The notes: a model not told the origin generated them from the sequence alone. A stretch of 64,000 bases of DNA from Byssochlamys sp. IMV 00236 (GCA_001931875.2 MSJH02000698.1:248001-312000), one strand, 5' to 3'. Shown: positions 24,789 to 36,129, counted from the stretch's first letter. Numbers and translations are program-made.

Positions 24789-24885
24789 TGCCAACATGGG
24801 TAAGAGACCCTAAAGCTGCTTTCTTATTCCACAAGCTAACCTTTTACTTCAGCTGAATGAATCTCCTTTCTTCCAAGCGCTGAAG

Positions 24886-25012
24886 TTCGCAAGCCGTATA
24901 AAGGCGCGAAATTTTTTTTTAATTGCCCAAGCCGTATAAAGGCGGGCTCATGAAATTACCCAAGCCGTACAAAGGCGGGTTTATGAAACTACCCAGGCCG
25001 TATAAAGGCGGG
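24886..25012 (+). repeat. Hairpin repeat array, four copies, downstream of the zinc-knuckle gene
   Basis: Copies lie at 24886-24910, 24926-24946, 24959-24979 and 24992-25012; the last three have an exact 33-bp period with 12-bp spacers. Three copies share outer stem CCC/GGG, bulge AA or AG, inner stem GCC/GGC and loop GTATAAA or GTACAAA. In the first copy the outer stem is replaced by TTCGC/GCGAA, which still pairs perfectly around the same AA bulge, inner stem and loop. The next flanking pair also covaries: G-C in the second copy, A-T in the third and fourth. The orientation matches the gene, and the array lies in its probable last exon. Confidence 0.88.
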
Positions 25013-25812
25013 TCCAAAAAAATAAATAGCTAGAGAAATAAAATCTCATTGCTGCGCTGCCATTTGTATCTGTTTCCATGTAGTCCATTAAACAACATGT
25101 AGAACCCATAAAACAACTTCAGCTATATTTAGTAGGCTGTAGTTCCAGAGGCCAACTAATCCCTATCCTTTATTGTAAGGCAAAAGTGGGAATTGCGTGT
25201 GGGAATGTAAGATAAAGTTGAAGATAAAAAAAACCAGATTTTATAACCTTTTTTTCTGAAACGCTCCGATACTCTTGTGGGTATAGAGTTGGTATACTCG
25301 AGATTCAGACGCGCAGGATCTACAACAAGTCAGCGCGAAGACAAAGTTCCTCATGATATTATGTCCGAACTTTCTTCTACATATGGTAGTAATAGTATTG
25401 AATATTTCAAATTGGCGTATAGGAACCAGCCGAATCAGAGAAAGACAGAAAGAAGGCCTTTCATTCCCTGTCAATGCGCGGAGTTTTTTTCGAGTGGGTT
25501 TGCGGGGCTTGTTTGGTTTAGAGTAGAGTACGTGTCTTCGAAGTGAGATAAGATCTTCGGTTCTTGTCTCTATGTACAGGGGATAATCGTCGAGATGAGT
25601 TGGTCCACTGTAGGAATTACCGTTCGGTGGGATTCGCCTCGTAGCTAATCTGTCTATTTGATTCCATTGCGGGTTTCAGGTTTGATGATCGTCTATATGT
25701 CTTTTCCATGTTATATATGCATTTGCATGTTATATATGCATTTGCCTCCTGTACAGTTTCCTACTGCTTTTCCCGACACGTTCCATCCCCTAGCATGATC
25801 CAGGGCTCCCGT
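25013..25812. other. Convergent intergenic region
   Basis: This region holds the 3' ends of the zinc-knuckle and nucleoside hydrolase genes. A short direct repeat (ATGTTATATATGCATTTGC, two copies) lies near 25707-25745. No gene is supported. Confidence 0.4.
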
Positions 25813-27613
25813 TCATCCAAAGATCCTCTCCATCAGCACATCTCCAAAGTCATGCTCCACAGGTGAACCGTCGATCCTCCAGATCCGATTTCCAGCTCGG
25901 ACGCTCAGCCAGTGTCCGTGATCGTTCGTGCTCGCGACCTCGCTGTCAATGCGATGTCTGTTCCTCCTGTCGACGACACACATGCCCCGAGTCCATTGGC
26001 CGAGAGTCTCGACACGAATATCCTCCGGGGAAGTTGGCGATGGACTCCATCGCTTGTCGTCCGCGGTGAGGGCGTACCAAACGCACACGGGGTCGTGTAA
26101 GCTCAGCGACGCAGCATCTCCTTCATGGCCGACATGAAGCGTTTCCAAAGTACGGAAAGTGTGCGCCATGAAGGCAGACACCCACTCGGCCAGCGGAGAG
26201 CCCGCCTCCAAGAGCGGTTCCACTATCTGTCGGAATTGGCCCCGCGTCATGTTGTGGCGCAGGGTGATGTCCAAGGGAAATAGGCGAAGGGTGAGCTGCT
26301 TGCTGAGCTTAGACGGGTATGGTGGGAGTTTCTCAGAGCGAGTTGGAGGCAGTGTGCTTGCAGGCATGGGAGATGTAAGCGCGAAAACGCGTGCTGCAGC
26401 GACAGCATCGGCATAAGCATTGAATTCTCCCACTGGTGTGACCTGCGAGATGCTGTCAGTAAATCCGACTCAAGGAAAACATTAGGTAAACGGATTCCAG
26501 TTGACATGGAGAAACTTACATTGCCTGGTCGGTTCACCGTGCCACCCATTACCACCACCTCTTTCACTCTCAAAAATGTCTCTGCATCTTCCGCTGCCGC
26601 TAGAGCAAGGTTCGTCAACGGTCCTACCGCAACCAGCGTGACGGAGCCTGGGTCATTCTCTTTCAGAACACGAAGGATCTCCTGGTGTGCGGGCTTCTTC
26701 GAAGGGATGAAAGATTGATGAGCAGCAGACTCGTCCCCGCCGCACTGGACCGGGTCGACCTCGCTAGGATCAGCGGAGGGATCGAACAGGTGTTCCCAGG
26801 TTTGGCTTGGTGTCAGATGGGGGTGCTGTAGAGGAGTGTCAGTGCATGATAGATAAGGTGAAAAGAAGGGAAGGTAAGCGTATGACTTACGCTCGCGTGG
26901 ATTCCTCCGAGTCCATCCGTGCCATCTGATCGAGTTGGGGATTAGTTACACGGACACGAAAGAAAGAGATGAGAAGGAACTGGTCAAGAACTCACGGAAA
27001 TAATCAGCCAGCATCCTTTGGTCCTCGAGAGGCTCCTCCGCGCCCACGGCGACTACAGGCTTGGAGGCGCTTAGGGCACCAAACCCTTCCGGCTTTCCAT
27101 GCTCCTTTCGCCAGCGCTTTTCGCGCTCGATGATATGGAACATGGAGACGACATTTCGGAGGCAGCTACATTGTCATTAGCCATGAGTATTCCATTTCGT
27201 ACCAATAACCATAGCAAAGAGCAACCGGAGAGTAAGATATAGGATATGCATACCTGCGAACCTCGATATTACCAAACGTCAAGGAGATCAACAGAATCTC
27301 AACCTCCTCCGGCTTTGCCGACAACGCGAGCAACAGGCCCAGTATATCATCAATACCCTGGAATAAAACAGACGTATGAGCTTAAAATCACGATCTCCAT
27401 ATCTCAATTCGCCTCAAGGATGCTTAGATTCCATGTTTTGTCGTGCATCATGCGCTTCTTCACTGCTCACACGCGGGGGCGGGGCAGGGAACATTGCGGG
27501 ACGCGTTTTCAGATTTTGATGTCATTACACCGGCGATCCAGGTACAGACAGAAAGATAGGAACGGGAAGCTTACTGGATCAGTATCAATGATGATTTTCT
27601 TTTTCTCAGGCAT
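25813..27613 (-). CDS. Inosine-uridine preferring nucleoside hydrolase (IUNH family)
   Basis: The enzyme hydrolyses the N-glycosidic bond of ribonucleosides for purine/pyrimidine salvage, probably in the cytosol. The minus-strand start is the ATG at 27613; exon 1 (27613-27575) plus exon 2 (27357-27254) give MPEKKKIIIDTDP-GIDDILGLLL, the family's Asp-rich calcium/ribose site (DTDPGIDD). Later exons carry HGTDGLGGIHAS and then TLVAVGPLTNLALA with VVMGGTVNRPGN. The last junction (intron about 26519-26442) gives VTPVGEFNAYADAVAAARV, the conserved glutamate/asparagine ligand block. HDPVCVWYAL near the C-terminus supplies the active-site His-Asp. There are six exons. Intron 1 is long for this genome (217 bp). 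No signal peptide is present. The substrate range cannot be read from the sequence. Confidence 0.92.
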
Positions 27614-30491
27614 TGTGGTGGAAAAGAACTTTCAATTGTTGCGATATTATTCTTATTGTTTTGTTGTGTTTGTGGGGTATCTATCGCCAACGCAAAAGAT
27701 AGATATAATAGTCTAATGGTGGCTGTAGTTCGCAGTAGAAAGATACCTTAGGTTTTCTATTTTCGTACCCCGTATGTCATTCCAAGAAAAGGCAGATCTG
27801 ACCCACAGATAGTTCTTTTGTTATCGCAGAATTACTACGTACTACTACCAACTAACTAGTCGATGCTGGGCCTGATTACGTTGGGTGGATAACAACCATC
27901 GGTGCTACCGAGGAGGTGCGAGCAAATGCCATAAGTTAGTTTTCGACCGAAGTTCTTACAAGAACTGCGCTAACAGATGCTATATATCTGTACACTCGTA
28001 TACTCAGGCCATATTGCATCGATAAAAAAAAAAGCCCACCCACGACCCGGTCTATACAGATTTGACTAGGAGTGTCTTGGCGCATCAGTGATGGTTTCCA
28101 ATAACCAAAGTATCCAGGCGACTGTAAACTTGTAAAGCAGAGTATTATATCTCATGCGCAGGAGGGATATGGACGGCTATTTTCATGCGACAAAAAATAT
28201 ATGCCTAGTATTTCATACATGCCTAGTATTTCTTTCTAAGGAAAAGAATGATTTGAGAAACAACATGGATCAGTGGGAATCAAGGAAGAACAAGAGCTAT
28301 GAGCACGTATGTATGTGAAGACCCTAAGTGGTAGGTATGCTACAAGTACGCTATTATTACTGGGTTAGTGCCATTAGTACTGTACCATCCAGAACTCCTG
28401 TCGGTCTTCTTCCCAAGTCGCAGATTACGAGGACAACGCATTTGTATATCACGAAGACCTGAATCGAATAGTTCTTAATTAGTATCCCTTATTGCTGTAG
28501 TCTGACAGAGATAATAAATATGTAAAAGGACACTGGGATGTTGGAACAACAGATGAACTATCATTAACCACTAGCTGAGTACCTGCATGCAGACTGCGTC
28601 CTTTAACCTAAAACGGAACCTATTCGTTGCAACAGCTGAGCCCAGACTTCAGATAATTTCAGTAGAGACTCTAGATTGGATACTTGCACAGTATGTGGCA
28701 ACCGGGACCACTTATGTTTCACTCCTGCCATCTCGTCTGCATAGCACGCCGTCCCCGCGGAGGGCTGAGCATGTTGTTGATTCGTCTGGCTGGCCAACGT
28801 TATTCTCGGCGCCTAGATCTTCTGAGGTCCTCGCGCGAATACCAAGAGAGGGGGTCATAAAACTAAAGGTGGCCTAATCACATCTGCTGAGCTGAGACCA
28901 CCGGTGGATCCAAAGAGTATGGTATGATGTTCTTCTGCTGCTATTTGATGGATAATTAAGTTATGCAACCTGACAGCAGTTGAAACCCTAAGAAAACAAT
29001 CGATGAAATTGCAATGCTGCGCGAGAAAGGGGTTCGATAGTGTTTGTTCCTTGTCTTGGTTTAAGGGGGGGTGCAGTTGCAATATACTCGAGAACCATGC
29101 AGGTTGATGGTTGGACGGTATGGAAGCGAAGCGATCTGACCACGTTACACCAAAGGTGCGGAGGGAGCGAGTCCGTGAGGGTTTTAAACCAGATTCCGAG
29201 CTGGAACGGCGGCAGATCTAAGATAGCATTTGGATGGCGTCCTGCTTAAACGAGATTAGTGGCGAAGCAGCATCAAAGACACCAGCCAGGTAAAGCAGTA
29301 ATAAAGAGGCTAGACTAGCTGTTCGAGAGACCGGTCAGAACGGCTGTGGACACGGAACGTAGTCAGTCCAGGCCATGAACAGGGAGGAAACAACAATAAA
29401 TTAATATCATAATAATGGCTCCGATCATTCATTATTCCGATGCATCAGCGAGCCAGGGGAAGACGCAGCTCATTTCTTTCGACGGCGCTTCTGCGTGGTG
29501 GAGAGGGCAACGCAGCTAGCGTGCCAGTGAGAAGAAGCCAGTCGAGAGGCAAAATCCGGCACGCTCTCCACATGGCGAGGCTTTGAGGCTGGACGAAGCG
29601 ACTATTGAGGATGGAGGTGGATGCTGGGAGGACGGGGGAAAAATAATGGCGATTTCGAGAGAAAGACGAGGATTATTCAACCAGCAACCCTGGCCCTCTC
29701 CCCCAAAGAAGGTCCAAGACCGCAAAGACCACCTCAACCCCCGAGTCCGAGCAAGTAACTAATTAGTTAACTAACTAACTATACTCTACTTACTCTACTC
29801 ACCCCCTCCCCCTTCGCATCCCGTCTTGCCTTGCTGGCCTCTTCTTGCGCTTGCTGCCGTTCCATCCTCCTCGATCAGCCTGCCGTAGGATGGCCTTTGC
29901 TGCCATCGTCGCCATCCTCTGATCTCGTCCATCTCGTCTCCTGTGGTCGTCTGGACGGCTTCCCACGCGCAATCGAAACCTTTGATGCTCCAGCTTCCTC
30001 CACGTTGACCGTTGCGCTACGTAATCGACCCCAGCTTGCGACTACATTGTGGTGATCGCTTCGCTTGGAAGGCCATCTGTGAAAAGACGGAATCATCCTC
30101 ACGGAGGTGACGGTTCCTGGAACAGGCTGCCGCACCCTAGCCTTTTTCACACAATCTCCAACCTGGCATTTTCAGCTGTTCCCGCTACTCCCCTGATGAT
30201 TTGAAGCCCGTGTGAACACTCGCGAGAGAGCGCCTACGTGAGCTATCCGTCCGATCATTGACGGTTTTGAAGTCGGAGCTTATACTTCGAGCTCCCTCCG
30301 TGTTGCATTTTCCTCCACGGTGTCACCATCTCCGTTGCGGCAACGGTCTTCCCCGGCCGCTTGGAAAGCATCAGTGACCCGGATCCCCACCATCTCTGAA
30401 CAATCTAATACAATTGAAGTATGTTCGCATTGTCTACCTTGCGCCTTCACCTGTCGATGGCACTAACATTTGTCTCTCAGGTCGGGCGAAA
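27614..30491. other. 2.9-kb divergent intergenic region
   Basis: This region separates the nucleoside hydrolase start from the gene at 30492. Much of it (27720-28560) is AT-rich with no coding sense. From about 29800 the plus strand becomes C/T-rich, marking the leader of the downstream gene. That leader contains a probable 5' UTR intron (donor GTATGT near 30420, CACTAAC branch site near 30462, acceptor CAG at 30480). Frames of up to 96 codons are not supported. Confidence 0.45.
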
Positions 30492-31685
30492 ATGAATCCC
30501 TACATCAGCTGGGCCCTTGTGCTGGTCGTTGCCGGCAGTTTGGGCTGGTACTATACCAATGTCCCCCATCCAAAGGCCAAAACAGCCGCGAAAACCCTGA
30601 CTGAGAAGGTCGAGAGCGTACAGGAGACCAAGAAGCCGAAGCGCAAAGCAAAGAAGACATCGTCTGCCCCTCCCGCCCCGGCCGCCAAGCCAAAGGAAAA
30701 GCCGTCGGTAAAGGCGACGGCGCCTGTTGCTGAGAAGGTGGAGGAAGATGACAACAAGGAATTCGCGAGACAGCTTGCTGCCGCGAGGGAGGGTGTTACC
30801 CCAGCCTCCAAAGGCAAGGCTTCTGGCAAGGAGAAACCGGCGAAGGAGCCCGTTGTCAACCACCTCGAGAGTGGAAGCAGCGAGGTCTCGGGATCTCGAG
30901 GCTCTACTCGTGCTTCATCCACCACCGGTGCTGACGCCGATGATGATCTCTCTCCGGCTGGGTCGCCCAAAGTCCCGGCTGCGGGAGGGGTATCTGACAT
31001 GCTGGAACCACCTGCGCCTAGCGCCTCTGTCCTGAGACTTACAGGCTCTCTTGAGAGCGCACCTAAGAAACAGAAGCAACAGGCATTCAAGCCTGTGGAG
31101 ACGAAGAAACAACGCCAGCAGAGGCTGAAGAATGAAGAAAGAAAGCGCCAAACTCAGGAAGCGGAACAGGAGAGGCGCAAGCTGCTGGAGAAGCAACTGC
31201 ACACCGCGCGGGAGGCTGAACGTCGCGAGGCTGCGAGGTCCAAGAAGCCAGCTCCAGTTAACGCCTGGAATACCAACGCCGCTTCAACTGCGACTAACGG
31301 TGCTTCGAAGCCAGCTCCTATCCAGGATCCGGGTCTCCTCGATACCTTCGAGGTTAAGACACCCACGGCATCTACTGCCGCCCCATCTGCCTCCAACGAC
31401 TCGAAGCAGGGGAAATGGGCCCAGGAATTGCCTTCAGAAGAGGAGCAGATGCGCATCCTTGGCGTTAGCGGCAGCGATGACTGGACGACCGTTTCATCTG
31501 GAAAGAAGGGAAAGAAGAAGGCAGACAAGGCCGATGAAGGTGTCAGTGATGCCAGTGTGCCTGAAACCCCTGCGCCCAGCAGCTTTGTTGAGCCCAAGCT
31601 CCCAAAGGTCGAGAAGACCTACCTTCCGGAGAGCTTCCGTACTGGTAAAAAGAACCACCCTCTCGACTCCGACTGGGCTGCTTGA
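30492..31685 (+). CDS. Membrane-anchored lysine-rich coiled-coil protein, function unknown
   Basis: A single coding exon of 397 residues. The ATG at 30492 follows a spliced leader and has an A-rich context (GCGAAAATGA); the open frame extends 26 codons higher but only through the predicted 5' UTR intron. Residues 5-23 form one hydrophobic helix (ISWALVLVVAGSLGW), placing the protein as a single-pass membrane protein with a long cytosolic tail. The tail is Lys/Ala/Pro-rich, then has a charged coiled coil near residues 210-265 (ETKKQRQQRLKNEERKRQTQ). It ends with a DDWTTVSSGKKGKKK motif and the conserved-looking terminus NHPLDSDWAA. The layout recalls ER-anchored basic proteins such as ribosome- or mRNA-binding receptors; that is only an analogy. 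Confidence 0.85.
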   Translation: MNPYISWALVLVVAGSLGWYYTNVPHPKAKTAAKTLTEKVESVQETKKPKRKAKKTSSAPPAPAAKPKEKPSVKATAPVAEKVEEDDNKEFARQLAAAREGVTPASKGKASGKEKPAKEPVVNHLESGSSEVSGSRGSTRASSTTGADADDDLSPAGSPKVPAAGGVSDMLEPPAPSASVLRLTGSLESAPKKQKQQAFKPVETKKQRQQRLKNEERKRQTQEAEQERRKLLEKQLHTAREAERREAARSKKPAPVNAWNTNAASTATNGASKPAPIQDPGLLDTFEVKTPTASTAAPSASNDSKQGKWAQELPSEEEQMRILGVSGSDDWTTVSSGKKGKKKADKADEGVSDASVPETPAPSSFVEPKLPKVEKTYLPESFRTGKKNHPLDSDWAA

Positions 31686-32683
31686 GTGCCCTGACCGGTC
31701 TGCGATGCTGGTCTTCTGTATCATGGCCACCGGTGGTCTGTTATCAACACCTTAATCGCGCTGTATTATCTACTCTCATGGCTTTGGCGTTCAGGATGTT
31801 GTACCAAAAAGCCCATTGGGCGGGATATTATGTGACCCCCTTTATTGTATTGGGAAGCACATCCTCGCTGAGTCCTAAGTCGCTGATACCGTTCTTTGTC
31901 CGCGAAGGATGGCCGTGACGTCTCCCGATCATCCACGATTATTAAAAGCTGTTCTATACCATATTGTCTTCATATTGACAGGTCCTCAGCAGCTCAATAG
32001 TATTTTATTTTCCTTTTTCTTCTGGCTTTGATATCTATCATGTACTATATATGTTTAGTATCGTCGCTTTGCGAAGCTCTGCGCGATGATTCCTCTGTAT
32101 CGAGGTTCTCATGCAGAACAAACCTATGGTCTATGCATCTGTCATGGCCGTTTATGCTATAGTCGAATCTAATGCAATAATCGGCGATGGTCTTCTCGGG
32201 ATGCTCTTGTATCTGGTCTGTTTCTCTTGTGGCAGAATTGTTAGTTATCGGTCTCGTTGTCCTTCTGTAAGCAACGACTACTGGTACATGAGCACCTGAC
32301 TACTAGGCAATAAAGAGAACGTAGGCTGCTTTAAAACCTACCCTTTTGCGGACGAATGTGAGCCGGGAACGTTCCAAGGATCCATGTTTACTTCAACTCA
32401 CAAAGCCACGTCCTGGAGTCAGTGAATACCAAAATATCGATAGTGAACTATTCCTGATAGCCTGGATCCCAAGATCATCTGCCTAAATCATTCACCAGCA
32501 TCTTTTCTGGAATACTTAATACCACTTGAACCCCCTTATCCGTTCTTCCTTCTTATCTTCTTAATGTACTTTCTCATTCCTTATGTATGTTTTTCATTTA
32601 TAAGTACTATTCCTGTATTATATATACAATCCCTAAGAATATATTAAACTCTCTAGACTACACTAAGTCTGACAGAATATATA
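31686..32683. other. Intergenic region
   Basis: One kb between two tandem plus-strand genes. It is AT-rich immediately before 32684 (32550-32680), consistent with a promoter. No gene is supported. Confidence 0.4.
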
Positions 32684-35240
32684 ATGGCTGAACGCACGCC
32701 CTCGTTCCCACCCCCGAGCTCTCTGCCAACACCACCTGATTCACCCCGCAAACGGCGGCGCCATCTTCGTGAATCCGATGAGACCAACGGGTGGATGTCG
32801 CTGGAGCAGTACCTTTATAGAACCGATCCCTATCGGTCCACGACTGTTACACACCCGCTACCCTACCCGTTGTTGATCGAACCAGCAAATGATGCTATAA
32901 AAAGAAGAATATCACAATACCATACACATATTGAAGCCATTCTTAGCGACTATGGTTTTCATGGACCACACGAAATCGACGTCAATGTGGTTACGAAACC
33001 CGTCTTCGGCGAACAGAAGTCTCTTCCCACGCCGGAGGATGTTGAGGAGATTATCAAGTTTCCCATACCTCGCCTGAAGAGCGACCTTGCCAAATTATTT
33101 TACCCGGATCCGGAGGACTATGATTGCGTGCCGGAGTCAAAATGGCTATGCCGCTACGGTGTCATGGCAAAAGACTTCATCTACAACGAGGAAAGCGAAG
33201 AGCTCGAAGTATACTGGCCTCGGTTGAAAAAGCCGGTACTGCTGGAACAGTCCGTTGAGATGTGGTACTGCAGACTGAATTTCCTGGCAAGGTTCAGTGA
33301 TGACCAATATGAGCAATGCTTTAAGCGGCTCACAGGAGCGATGGCGAAGGAACCATTCCCAGACTTCGGTTTATTCGCTAATATGTGCCGTAGGCATGGG
33401 CCTATCGTGAAAAACTTGCTGATTCATGTTCTTTTCTAGTTTAATATAGAGTTCAAAATGTCTAAAACCCACAACAATGAATTGCAGAGTTTTCAATTCT
33501 TGTCCCACGTGGTTGGATTTGTCGTCCATGTTCGCAGAGACGAAGACGAAGAAATGAAAGCAATGGGGTTTATCAACGAGGTGTTTGCACATGTGGTCAA
33601 GCACCACGGCTAGGTATCCAGGCGGAGATCAACCGGTTCTTACCCTTAGGATTAACTATTGGCGTGATGCGGTGATCCCCCGTGTCCTTGGAGAGGCTCG
33701 AGATCGTATCCGTGAATTGCTAGCGCGGAATGGTATATCTATGGATATTGAAATCGTTGATTCACAAAATTATTTGAGACCATCGCTTTTTGCTATCAAG
33801 CCAGATGATCACACTGTTGCTCCCTTTGAGCGAGCTCGAGAACGACTGATCGACCTTCTGACTCGTGAACTTGGTGAAAAGTGGCGCAGTATCTGTCTAT
33901 TCAATGTGGGTTCTTTCAAGGAAAAAGCGACGGCATCAATTGTAGTTATGGTCGATCCTGGGACAAACTGCGACTGGTCGGGTCTTCGATTTTCAATGTT
34001 GCGTGAGGTTGGACATGACCCGAACATCTCTCTCCAGGTCGAGTTCCTGCCTGGAGAAGCGTCCCCGTTGCTTACGAGCGTGCCCCGATCTCTGCAGCCG
34101 GAGCAGGACACTGATGAAGGCGCACCACCTTTGTCACAACTTGATAAGATGGACGGCATTGGCAGATTACAACGGGGAATGTCTATCGGCCTGAGGGGAG
34201 AGGAGGGAGGGGGAACCATGGGTGGTTTTGTCACCTTAACGAGAGGGAGGGTTACCTACCGGGGCCTCTTGACTAGTTACGATGTCGTGAGGCCTTCTAT
34301 ACCTGCTTCCACAGTCATCGAGGCCGATAGGAAGGGTATCTCAATCGATCGTCCGAATTGCCCTAAGATCGAGATCATCTACCCAGCCACGAAGGACGCC
34401 AGGGCAACGAAGGACGAGGCCAAGTCCATGTTGGAGCAAACAAAGACAAGACTTAACGGAATGATCCAGCGCAAGGACAACAGGAAACTTGTTAGCAAGG
34501 AAGTGAAAACTGCAGAGCTCAAAAGAATTAAGGATGTTGAAAAAGCATACGACCGTCGTCAAAAGACTCTACAGGCAGTGCAAGGCATGCCCACTAGGAT
34601 AGGAGAAGTTGCATTTGCTTCGGGCATGGGCGTCAGCGGAGCAACCCTTCTCGATTGGGCCTTTGTGGAAATCACTGAGCCTGAAGCGCAGAAATTCTTC
34701 AGATGTGACCAGGTGCCACAAGTCCCTGTCAGAATGAGGCCCTATATCGATGCCTCCAAGCAGGTACGTTTCAGTTTTCAAGGAGAACCGTTGAACGGCA
34801 TTGGTGTGATGGAGAAAGGAGAGTATTACGTGATGGTTGGTCGGACCTCGGGGACGCAAACGGGAATTTGCAATGGTACCCAGGCCTCGTGTCACTGGAG
34901 GAAGAACCACATTCATTATGACGAGTTCGGGAAAGCTGTTGATGCTGCTCGGGTCACCCAAGAATACGTTATCATAAATGAGGTGTGGAAGGTAAACAAA
35001 ACCTTCCAGGACCCTTTTTGCTATCCGGGAGATTCGGGAGCTTTCATAATCAACACAAAAGGCGAGGTGTGTGGTCTGTTGTACGGATATCTCGATTCCT
35101 ATGTATCGCTTTCTGAGTATATTTATTCTGGCCTGTCCACGTGTATGGGAAGCATTAGGCTGTCAATACAGGCCATGACGACTCCTCGCGATGCTCAAGG
35201 CAGACCGACGGGAATCCCTGCTGAGCTTGGTCTTTTCTAA
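32684..35240 (+). CDS. Large protein with a degenerate trypsin-like C-terminal domain
   Basis: Two long frames make up this locus. The first (32684-33439) encodes MAERTPSFPPPSSLPTPPDS followed by about 230 globular residues. The second runs to 35240. A phase-consistent model joins exon 32684-33389 to 33622-35240 (donor GTAGGC, acceptor TATCCAG, 232-bp intron) for about 774 residues; alternatives are two genes or a gene broken near 33437-33610. The C-terminal half has a conserved fungal block (VVMVDPGTNCDWSGLRF), a Lys-rich coiled coil and a trypsin-like fold. Its Ser motif is intact (FCYPGDSGAFIINTKGEVCG), but where the catalytic His should sit the sequence reads GLLTSYDVV rather than LLT-x-HHV. 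Peptidase activity is therefore doubtful. Cellular role unknown. Confidence 0.6.
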
Positions 35241-36129
35241 GTGGGAGTAGCGGCTATTGATAATGTTTGCCCGTTTAATCGTACTTCATGTTCTTGGAAG
35301 ATGATCTTGTTTGTACTCATATTATCGTGATGATATCGTAAACTACATGTTTGATTGATAACGACTTAAGAAACTCGTAGGATGACATGATGAACATCAT
35401 CCAGCCCTAACGTACTACCGACTCAATAGTACCGTCTCCAGTCTATAATCGAAATAATAATCATCTGCACGTCCCATGGTGGTGCGCTGAGATCATGTTG
35501 AGACGTGATGTGTAGAGACCGCAAGAACCACGCATAAATCTGAGTAGACAGTGCTATTCACTTGGAAAAGGAAGACGTATGGTACCCTATGACGATGATC
35601 TGCACCGCCCGTGTCCACATCTTGGTCTTAGCTCGTCAGCCTCTTGGTAGTTAGATATCACTAGTTGACAGTTTCTTACTCTATTTTTAACTGCTGCACA
35701 GAAGGTTCGCCATGACTTTCCTTTTCCTGAAACAGGAACTTGACTGAAACCAAGCAGTCGATGATTATTATTATTAACTAGCCTTGGATCAGTTTCTGAC
35801 ACACGTTCCTGTCTCGCTTTGTCGATTGCGATCCTGTTGTCCCTTGCCTTACCCATACTGCCCTGGCATAACTAACCAAGCGTCCGCCGAGGCCTTGGCA
35901 ACCAAACTCGACTGGGCGGTCAGCCGAGTTACGGTCATCGTGGCCTGTACTGACTGACTTACTGAGCCACCTGGTCCGGAAGCTCTCGCGTCTATAACCT
36001 TCCCAGATCTCCAGGCCCCGCCCGTTCTCTCTTTCTCTCATCTCTTCGGTTATATGACCGCTTGCTGTCGGGTGGCTTTCATTTGAGGTGACTATCTGTC
36101 TTCCAGCTTTGCTGTTCGAATCGTCCGTC
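35241..36129. other. Intergenic region upstream of the Surf4 gene
   Basis: This region carries the promoter and leader of the gene at 36130. A short ATT run lies at 35765-35774. No gene is supported. Confidence 0.4.

Noticed and set aside
24623..24990. Other reading phases through the last exons of the zinc-knuckle gene (ASSRSRRRAK... or SLFAVKTKSQ...)
   Set aside because: Both stay open through several exons, but neither phase follows from the upstream exons without breaking the natural RG and helical segments.
21069..25012. CRISPR-like array
   Set aside because: A eukaryotic locus with two to four short copies, near-identical 12-bp spacers and no cas genes; the repeats are hairpin elements.
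24926..25030. Hairpin array read as an 11-residue protein repeat (P-K-P-Y-K-G-G type)
   Set aside because: The frame is open in both arrays, but a TAA stands immediately upstream at 24920-24922 and the gene's own stop precedes it. Stem covariation, including a full outer-stem replacement, explains the pattern better.
28587..28877. 96-codon plus-strand frame
   Set aside because: An isolated frame in an AT-rich gene-poor region with no motif.
29031..29260. Possible tRNA (GGTTCGA near 29031)
   Set aside because: No acceptor stem, D-arm or anticodon arm can be placed around the T-loop-like string.
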